In this document: one piece after another, positions 60,601 to 64,000 of the stretch
How the letters are laid out: every line of letters starts with the position of its first letter
How positions within the stretch are numbered: the stretch's first letter is position 1
Position numbers and translations under genes: made by a program
From: Vanessa cardui
Lineage: Eukaryota > Arthropoda > Insecta > Lepidoptera > Nymphalidae
Length of the DNA stretch: 64,000 bases
Reading direction: 5' to 3'
Assembly (NCBI RefSeq): GCF_905220365.1
Contig: NC_061135.1
Coordinates: 13,731,501 to 13,795,500 of the forward strand
The notes under the pieces: model-generated
What the model was told of the DNA's origin: nothing
What the model saw: only the letters and a program-made list of their open reading frames with translations
Databases searched by the model: none

Positions 60601-61946
60601 ATACAAAGATGATTATACCATATGTTAATATATTATATCAAGGTTTGGAACATATTCCACCACGCTGTTCCAAGACGACTTGGTAGAATTCTTATGTGGC
60701 AGAATTTCTATGAATTTAAATACAACCTCACGATGTTTTCCTTCACCGCCGATCATGAGACGAATTATATACACAAATTAAGCAGATGAAAAGTAAGTGG
60801 TGCTTACCTGGATTGAGTTGCATAATACATATATAGCTAAGTGTACATGAATTTCGATATCTAAAGTCATTGACTAAAAAAAAATATGAATAATAATGAT
60901 AATATTTCATAAATCACAACATGATTAAACACGCTTAATCTTTCTAATATTCAAATCATTAATGTGAAATCTTTAATTATTAAGACTCGAGCCTAAGCTC
61001 TTAAGTACCTTTATCAATTATTGACAAAATTATTCATGCAAAATTGCTCAATATTAAATCAGTATAACATTTTGATTATCATGTTTTTTTTTTTCTAGAA
61101 TTAAGTTGTAACATAGAAATGTTCTGAATGCGTATTTGTTTACAAATTTTCTCTTGGTGGTAGGGCTTTATGCAAGCCCGTCTGGGTAGGTACCACCCAC
61201 TCATCAGTTATTCTACCGCCAAATAACAGTACTCAGTATTGTTGTGTTCCGGTTTGAAGGGTGAGTGAGCCAGTGTAACTACAGGCACAAGGGACATAAC
61301 ATCTTAGTTCACAAGGTTGGTGGTACATTGACGATGTAAGGAATAGTTAATATTTCTTACAGCGTCATTGTCTATGGGTGATAGTGACCACTTACCATCA
61401 GGTGGCCTATATGCTCGTCCGCCAACCTATACCATAAATAAAAAAAAATATATAACCGACCGTATGTTTTCATTAAAAACAAAAACAAAGATTAACTCTC
61501 TTTTACAGAATGAAAACAGTTTCAATAGCGTTACTCCAAATCAAAATGACGTAAGGCAATGAATATAGCCAATATTACACTAATCGAAGAGTACCAACAT
61601 CTGTTGACTGAGTATTCAATCCGCGATTTTTTAAGGACAGTAATTAAACAAGATAAATACAAAAGATTTGTCAAATGCAGCTGCAAAATATGTTGATCAT
61701 TTTGAATTAATTTAACTATAACGCTAGTTGTAAATGTGTAAATACACACTTTTATAATTCTCTTTATAATTATATAACATTGCATCTAATTTTTAAAAAA
61801 GCCTTGGATCTTAATTCAGTAATATTTTCGTTTCTCAGTTCGATGGTGACATACTGAAACCGGGCTACCGCACTGTCGACTTTCTAGATGTCGAGCAGCC
61901 CGCCGCAGATCATTTGCCGCGAGATTATCCACAAGATTGGTACGAG
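45425..61946 (+). CDS. Voltage-gated calcium channel alpha-2-delta subunit, 5' part (13 exons, 690 codons)
   Basis: Thirteen exons join in consistent phase: 45425-45678, 45857-46121, 47044-47209, 47868-47999, 48188-48465, 49704-49933, 51717-51939, 52494-52634, 53414-53506, 53602-53625, 54612-54692, 56965-57039 and 61839-61946. The gene runs off the right edge; about 400-500 residues should remain. The family is an extracellular, membrane-anchored auxiliary subunit that raises surface levels of voltage-gated calcium channels. Seen here: a signal peptide (residues 1-24), a VWA_N region with V-R-S-W-A at about 86 and R-P-W-Y-V-S-A at about 295, a VWA domain with the MIDAS D-A-S-G-S at about 313, the later strand V-M-L-T-D, and a Cache-like region (L-L-G-V-A-G-V-D-I-P). 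Which insect paralogue it is (straightjacket or another) cannot be decided. Identity as alpha-2-delta is firm; individual splice sites are read by eye. Confidence 0.85.
45857..46121 (+). CDS. Alpha-2-delta exon 2
   Basis: The acceptor CAATAAG|G gives, with exon 1, Q-V-R-S-W-A-K-A-I-S-D-K-L, the start of the conserved alpha-2-delta N-terminal region. It ends Y-T-F-I-R-S-D at GAT|GTAAGT, phase 0. Confidence 0.8.
46183..46440. mobile_element. MITE with TIRs, same family as 2478-3306
   Basis: The ends are TCGACTTCAAA (46185-46195) and TTTGAAGTCGGTT (46428-46440), imperfect inverted repeats. The right end carries GAATTGAGAACCTCCTCC, the complement of the left end of the element at 2478. About 255 bp long and non-coding. 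Confidence 0.6.
46616..46780 (+). mobile_element. LINE family J tail (plus orientation)
   Basis: 'CTTCTCGGTAGAATCTACTTTCCG' and 'AAATGACGATTCAAAAGTTC' through 'CTACTTGAATAAATTATATTTTGATTTT' are the reverse complement of the tail at 1803. A second, oppositely oriented tail (AATCAAAATCAAAATAAAC) starts near 46838. Confidence 0.55.
47044..47209 (+). CDS. Alpha-2-delta exon 3
   Basis: It reads D-I-D-V-L-K-Q-E-E-K-Q-E-K-D and ends V-H-V-A-L-E-V-F-E-C; acceptor GTGTTTTAG, donor TGTG|GTAAGA, phase 1. Confidence 0.8.
47868..47999 (+). CDS. Alpha-2-delta exon 4
   Basis: It reads D-P-R-V-L-E-H-V-H-W-T-E-G-L and ends G-F-L-R-H-Y-P, the typical segment before the VWA_N Trp block. Acceptor GTCTTTCTAG, donor CCTG|GTATGA, phase 1. 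Confidence 0.85.
48188..48465 (+). CDS. Alpha-2-delta exon 5 (VWA, MIDAS)
   Basis: It contains D-C-R-L-R-P-W-Y-V-S-A-S-G-A-P and I-L-L-D-A-S-G-S-M-N-S-S. The last is a complete MIDAS first motif (DxSxS), needed for metal-dependent binding to the channel in the family. Acceptor ATATTCTAG, donor CCA|GTGAGT, phase 0. Confidence 0.88.
48672..48775 (-). mobile_element. SINE family C fragment
   Basis: 'CGTCAATGGGCCGACAACC', 'CACCCACCCTTGAAACC' and 'ACGATACTAAGTATTG' correspond to the middle of the copy at 53073-53366, same orientation, diverged. Confidence 0.45.
49428..49680 (+). mobile_element. tRNA-derived SINE, family A, copy 1
   Basis: The A-box-like GTGGTCGAGTGG (49437-49448) and B-box GGTTCGATTCC are the pol III internal promoter elements of a tRNA-derived head. 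The body reads 'TTGTCTTGGGTCTGGGTGTTTGTGG' and 'CGTCGTTACTTCTGATTT', and the tail is (TTATTA)n. It ends about 25 bp before the acceptor of exon 6. Confidence 0.8.
49704..49933 (+). CDS. Alpha-2-delta exon 6 (VWA, second half)
   Basis: It reads A-N-H-V-N-S-A-A-M-M-A-A-L-K, then S-C-Q-Q-A-I-V-M-L-T-D-S, the Asp-containing strand of the VWA fold. It ends D-P-D-G-S-I-R. Acceptor ATTCACAAG, donor TAAG|GTACGC, phase 2. Confidence 0.85.
50318..50606 (+). mobile_element. tRNA-derived SINE, family B, full-length copy
   Basis: The head 'GATGGCTCAGTAGTTAGAACG' (A box) and 'GGATTTAAACCCAGGC' (B box) are followed by 'GAAAACATCGTGAG', 'GGTGGAATATGTTCC' and a GTTGCTGTTGTTG tail. It is the plus-strand counterpart of 7478-7786 and lies directly before a LINE tail. 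Confidence 0.75.
50609..51670 (-). pseudogene. 5'-truncated jockey/CR1-like LINE (family J) with RT C-terminal half
   Basis: On the minus strand the copy starts inside the reverse transcriptase at P-Q-G-S-I-L-G-P-F-L, followed by the catalytic box F-A-D-D-T-S, then L-Q-W-G-P-H-I-N and R-L-V-Y-F-S-Y-F-H-S. A frameshift near 50975 separates this from the C-terminal piece (S-F-V-G-Q-C-I-R-F-Y-N-R-I-P). The copy ends in the ACTCAAACTCAAATAACTTTA-type tail at about 50610. It is the best preserved member of the family behind the tails at 1803, 8578, 29229 and 46616. Insertion antisense to the host gene. Confidence 0.8.
51717..51939 (+). CDS. Alpha-2-delta exon 7 (unusually G+C-rich)
   Basis: With AG from exon 6 it reads R-L-F-V-L-W-L-H-D-R-F-G-V-R-D-S, then G-Y-F-A-E-L-V-T-D-A-D, V-L-E-R-P-L-V and V-Y-S-D-V-Y-A-N-V-E, matching the last VWA strands and the following conserved block. 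Acceptor CTCCGGCAG, donor GAG|GTGCCG, phase 0. Base composition is far richer in G+C than any other exon here. Confidence 0.85.
52105..52275 (-). repeat. Common lepidopteran interspersed repeat (minus copy)
   Basis: 'ACTAGTAGTCATCCGCGGCTTCGCTCG' to 'TTTCACATTTATAATATTA' is the complement-oriented relative of 4556-4716. Confidence 0.5.
52494..52634 (+). CDS. Alpha-2-delta exon 8
   Basis: It reads D-P-R-R-S-E-Y-Y-W-Q-Q-K-E-N-A-E-Q-T-F-R-Y and ends Y-I-H-I-R-Q-L; acceptor AATTAAAAG (weak pyrimidine tract), donor CTG|GTGAGT, phase 0. Confidence 0.8.
53073..53366 (-). mobile_element. SINE family C, near full length (minus)
   Basis: 'TATGGTATAGGTTGGCGGAC' to 'GGGCTTGCACAAAGCCCTACCACC' is the reverse complement of 61152-61452. 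The A-rich tail faces left, so the element's head lies about 47 bp before the exon 9 acceptor. Confidence 0.7.
53414..53506 (+). CDS. Alpha-2-delta exon 9
   Basis: It reads D-T-Y-G-H-Y-Y-E-G-E-D-V-N-Y, then V-S-V-P-V-F-D-H-S-T-S-E, where V-x-V-P-V-F is a conserved alpha-2-delta strand. Acceptor ATTGTTCAAG, donor GAA|GTGAGT, phase 0. Confidence 0.85.
53602..53625 (+). CDS. Alpha-2-delta micro-exon 10 (24 nt)
   Basis: It encodes N-I-T-K-V-L-E-E between TTTTTTTCAG and GAG|GTAAGT; both splice sites are strong and phase 0. Its small size and whole-codon length make it a candidate for alternative use. Confidence 0.7.
54265..54575 (+). pseudogene. RTE-type LINE C-terminal fragment
   Basis: Broken frames read R-L-S-W-Y-G-H-V-M-R-R-N-E-E-Y and K-T-C-C-A-D-P-K, hallmark C-terminal text of a common insect RTE-like LINE. 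It ends about 35-40 bp before the exon 11 acceptor. Confidence 0.6.
54612..54692 (+). CDS. Alpha-2-delta exon 11 (start of Cache-like region)
   Basis: It reads Y-P-V-N-R-L-L-G-V-A-G-V-D-I-P-I-D-H-L and ends L-P-Y-Y-L. The acceptor TTCTTGCAG is strong. The donor is ambiguous: CTG|GCGAGT (a GC-AG intron, phase 0) or GCGA|GTATTT (end 54696, phase 1). Both can be joined to exon 12 in frame with a different acceptor. Confidence 0.75.
54720..56700 (+). other. Intron 11 body, no gene seen
   Basis: AT-rich DNA. A 28-nt exon-like segment at 54788-54815 (TTTGCCAG acceptor, ATAG|GTATAA donor) is noted in the findings. A 92-codon frame at 56337 and a 66-codon frame at 55656 have no recognisable content. 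Confidence 0.5.
56705..56942 (+). mobile_element. tRNA-derived SINE, family A, copy 2
   Basis: It is near identical to 49428-49680 over head, body and tail: CTCCGTGGTCGAGTGG, CCGGGTTCGATTCCCGG, 'TTGTCTTGGGTCTGGGTGTTTG'. Same orientation; it ends about 22 bp before exon 12. Confidence 0.8.
56965..57039 (+). CDS. Alpha-2-delta exon 12
   Basis: It reads L-G-A-G-G-S-L-S-I-V-D-H-R-G-N-I-V-I-H, aligning with the G-x-x-G-Y-x-F-x-x-x-N-x-G-Y block of the family Cache domain. Acceptor TACTTATAG (or four bases later, CTAG at 56968). Donor GTG|GTGAGT, phase 0. Confidence 0.8.
57478..57810 (+). pseudogene. RTE-type LINE C-terminal fragment with ATG-repeat tail
   Basis: The frame from 57488 reads M-E-R-A-M-L-G-I-S-L-R-D-R-I, then L-K-W-Q-W-A-G-H-I and G-K-R-S-V-G-R-P-S, a familiar RTE-type C-terminus, then shifts. 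It ends with a run of ATGATGATGATGATG (about 57790-57805), the usual simple-repeat tail of the clade. It lies in intron 12. Confidence 0.7.
57840..60635 (+). other. Intron 12 body, no gene seen
   Basis: About 2.8 kb of AT-rich DNA without supported features. 'GCGGCCATGGCCCAGC' near 58997 is an isolated G+C-rich SINE-head-like scrap. Confidence 0.45.
60641..60830 (-). mobile_element. SINE family B fragment (minus)
   Basis: 'GTTTGGAACATATTCCACC', 'CCTCACGATGTTTTCC' and 'GTGGTGCTTACCTGG' match 7478-7786 in the same orientation; the tRNA-like head is lost or diverged. Confidence 0.6.
61152..61452 (+). mobile_element. SINE family C, full copy (plus)
   Basis: It starts 'TTGGTGGTAGGGCTTTATGC', passes through 'GTGGTACATTGACGATG' and 'TGGCCTATATGCTCGTCCG' and ends in an A-rich tail (AATAAAAAAAAAT). 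It is the inverted partner of 53073-53366. No pol III boxes are obvious, so its origin (SINE or LINE tail) is uncertain. Confidence 0.65.
61839..61946 (+). CDS. Alpha-2-delta exon 13 (last in window)
   Basis: It reads F-D-G-D-I-L-K-P-G-Y-R-T-V-D-F-L-D-V-E and ends P-Q-D-W-Y-E, the H/P-x-L-K-P-x-Y-x-x-V-D conserved block after the Cache core. Acceptor TTTCTCAG, donor GAG|GTAAGG, phase 0. Further exons lie beyond 64000. Confidence 0.85.
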
Positions 61947-62149
61947 GTAAGGTTATCAGTTCACTTATAGATTAACTCGTAGTATTCATTGAGACAGTCT
62001 CAACTCCCTATGTTCAAAATAATATTGGCCTACACTTGCCGTTTCTTTTAAATAGTTTGTAGTTATTAATTTGAGATACTAAGATTATAAGAAACAATTT
62101 CAAACAAATCTACATACATAAAATAAGATAACTGATAATAATCTACTAC

Positions 62150-64000
62150 CAATTCCGTCCTAGTAGCAAGTATCCTTCGGGGCCCTAAGCTCTCTTATTA
62201 TCCGCGTGAAGTCATATGACTATAATTAGTGGTAGTGCCACACTGCATACCTCTCGGTTGCAGTCGAATGGGCCGGCACGCCCGGGGAAGTACCACTCTC
62301 TCACTTAAAATCGGCGTGAAGTGGTAGCTATGCTACCGCGTTTCGTCCGGTAAGTGAGAGTTCCGGAGGCCCGATCCCTCTCCCCCCAAAACATGGTTGT
62401 GCAGAATTTGGTGACATTACCCCAGGAGGGTACCATCAGTGACTGCGATGGAGAATCCCTCTCTGGGCATCCATGCTTAAGACGTATACCGCCTGAGCAG
62501 GGATGCCCAGGCTGCCCTTCGAATTCTGAGGGGGGAGCAATTTTGCGCTCGCCACTGTTCGGGGCAAGCGGAGCAGGCATCATAAGGCAACCCCTACCAC
62601 ACTCGCTGTGGACTTCTGCAACATAAGGGGACTCAACTCCAACTTGAATGCCGTTCACTTTCACCTTGAGACGGCGAAGCCGGCCTTGCTCTTTCTTACC
62701 GAGACCCAGATATCTTCTCCTGCCGATACGTCTTTTCTCTCTTACCCCGGGTACAAATTGGAGCATACTTTTGTGCCACAAGCTGGGGTGTGCGTTTACG
62801 TCAGAGATGATATCTGCTCTCGACGCCTCGGCAGCCTTGAAGGGCAGGACCTATCAATTATCTGGCTGCGCGTAGACTGCGACGACCATCCGCGAATCTA
62901 CGCGTGCCTTTATAGGTCCTATAGCGGTAATGCCGAAACCGACCGACTGGTTGAGCACGTCCAATTGGCTACAGATTCCGTGCTGCAGCAGACTCCATCC
63001 GCAGAGATCATTATTCTGGGCGATTTCAATGCTCATCATACAGAGTGGCTTGGATCACGCACCACTGATCATGCGGGTAGATCTGTCTCGACTTCGCTTT
63101 GTTTTATGATTTGACACAACTGGTCACCTCGCCAACGCGAATACCGGACGTGGAGGATCATACACCTTCCCTGTTGGACCTTATTGTGATACAAACACCA
63201 GCACATTCAGAAAGGAATATAACTCTGCCTCCAGGTCCTTCAAAAACGTGATAGCTGAGGCGAAGTCGAAGTACATTGGCAGAATTGGCGAGAGATTGGT
63301 GCGCTTCCCATCAGGAACACGTGCGTTCTGGTCTCTCGCTAAAGCTGTCCTAGGGAATTTCTGTCAGCCTTCTTTTCCATCTTTGCACAGGGACGGTGAG
63401 TCATTGGCCCATACCGCGAAGGAGAAGGCCGATCTTTTAGGGTCTCTCTTCGCGTCGAACTCGACTCTGGATGACCAAGGAAAGTCACCACCATCAATCC
63501 CGCGATGTGATACGACGATGCCGGAGGTTAAATTTCGGCAAAGTGCAGTTCGTAAAGCCTTGGACATTCACAAGTCGAGTGGACCCGATGGCATCCCTCC
63601 AATCGTGCTACGGACATGTGCTCCCGAGTTGGCACCGGTCTTAACGCGTCTTTTCCGGCAATCCTACGCATTAGGCGTCGTCCCGAACTCCTGGAAGACT
63701 GCTTTGGTGCATCCGATCCCTAAAAAAGGCAACCGCTCAGATCCGTCCAATTATAGGCCTATAGCCATCACCTCCTTGCTCTCCGAGATAATGGAGTCCC
63801 TTATTAACTGCCAGCTCCTGCGGTACCTAGAGGAGAATCAGCTGATTAGTGACCGCCAGTACGGTTTCCGTCGGGGTCGCTCAGCCGGTGATCTTCTAGT
63901 TTACCTTACTCACAGGTGGGCTGAAGCAGTTGAGAGCAAGGGGGAGGCATTAGCAGCCAGCTTGGACATAGCGAAGGCCTTCGATCGTGTATGGCACAAA
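62150..64000 (+). pseudogene. Jockey/CR1-type LINE, broken, running off the window
   Basis: A G+C-rich 5' region (62150-62600; 'GGGCCGGCACGCCCGGGG') precedes an endonuclease frame (62608-63114) with N-I-R-G-L-N-S-N, F-L-T-E-T-Q and I-I-I-L-G-D-F-N-A-H-H, the catalytic blocks of the AP-endonuclease of these LINEs. A frameshift near 63100 moves the reading to Y-D-L-T-Q-L-V-T-S-P-T-R-I-P. Near 63190-63225 a deletion seems to have removed the link to the reverse transcriptase. From about 63228 one frame stays open to the window end: S-S-G-P-D-G-I-P, N-Y-R-P-I-A-I-T-S, Q-Y-G-F-R-R-G-R-S and L-D-I-A-K-A-F-D-R-V (motif A). It lies in the intron after exon 13. Confidence 0.75.

Overview
This window is insect nuclear DNA, almost certainly from a moth or butterfly. 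The reasons are its AT-rich background, split genes with GT-AG introns, invertebrate gene families (peritrophin-type CBM14 chitin-binding proteins, a voltage-gated calcium channel alpha-2-delta subunit), and a dense mix of the SINE, RTE, jockey/CR1-like and Ty3/Gypsy repeats typical of Lepidoptera. The species cannot be named from the sequence alone. Bacterial features such as operons or ribosome binding sites are absent.

Layout. 1-13,000: gene-poor, AT-rich DNA with repeat remnants (LINE 3' ends, a MITE-like element with a fold-back, two SINE copies, RTE and R1-like remnants). 13,166-21,887 (+): a very large chitin-binding protein gene. It has a 7-nt first coding exon, one intron and a 7.6-kb second exon, giving about 2,536 residues: a signal peptide and 22 CBM14 domains joined by glycine-rich linkers made of (GGCGGA)n. 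22,494-23,250 (-): LINE remnant. 24,604-28,604 (+): a decayed Ty3/Gypsy element with recognisable LTRs and a 4-bp target duplication. 29,592-34,829 (-): a complete, apparently young Ty3/Gypsy element with matching 163-bp LTRs, a polypurine tract, a 5-bp target duplication and an intact 1,274-residue gag-pol frame. 38,331-41,900: remnants consistent with a PIF/Harbinger DNA transposon (a broken HARBI1-like transposase on -, and an unrecognised set of spliceable exons on +). 42,643-44,000 (-): a second chitin-binding gene, two CBM14 domains flanking a Thr/Pro mucin-like linker. 45,425 to beyond the right edge (+): the first 13 coding exons (690 codons) of an alpha-2-delta gene with a VWA domain carrying a MIDAS motif. 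Its introns are full of SINEs and LINEs. The last 1.85 kb is a jockey/CR1-type LINE inside the next intron.

How the genes relate. The two CBM14 genes are probably distant relatives: both start with the same unusual 7-nt coding exon (ATG-AAA/AGA-G) and a phase-1 intron inside the signal-peptide coding sequence. Both should be secreted and bind chitin, in peritrophic matrix or cuticle. One uses poly-glycine spacers, the other probable O-glycosylated Thr spacers. The alpha-2-delta gene has no functional link to them. The two most notable signals are the homogenised 22-domain poly-Gly chitin-binding array, and the repeated placement of transposable-element ends within about 20-50 bp of splice acceptors in the alpha-2-delta gene.

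All exon boundaries were read by eye from splice signals and reading phase. No transcript or database evidence was available.
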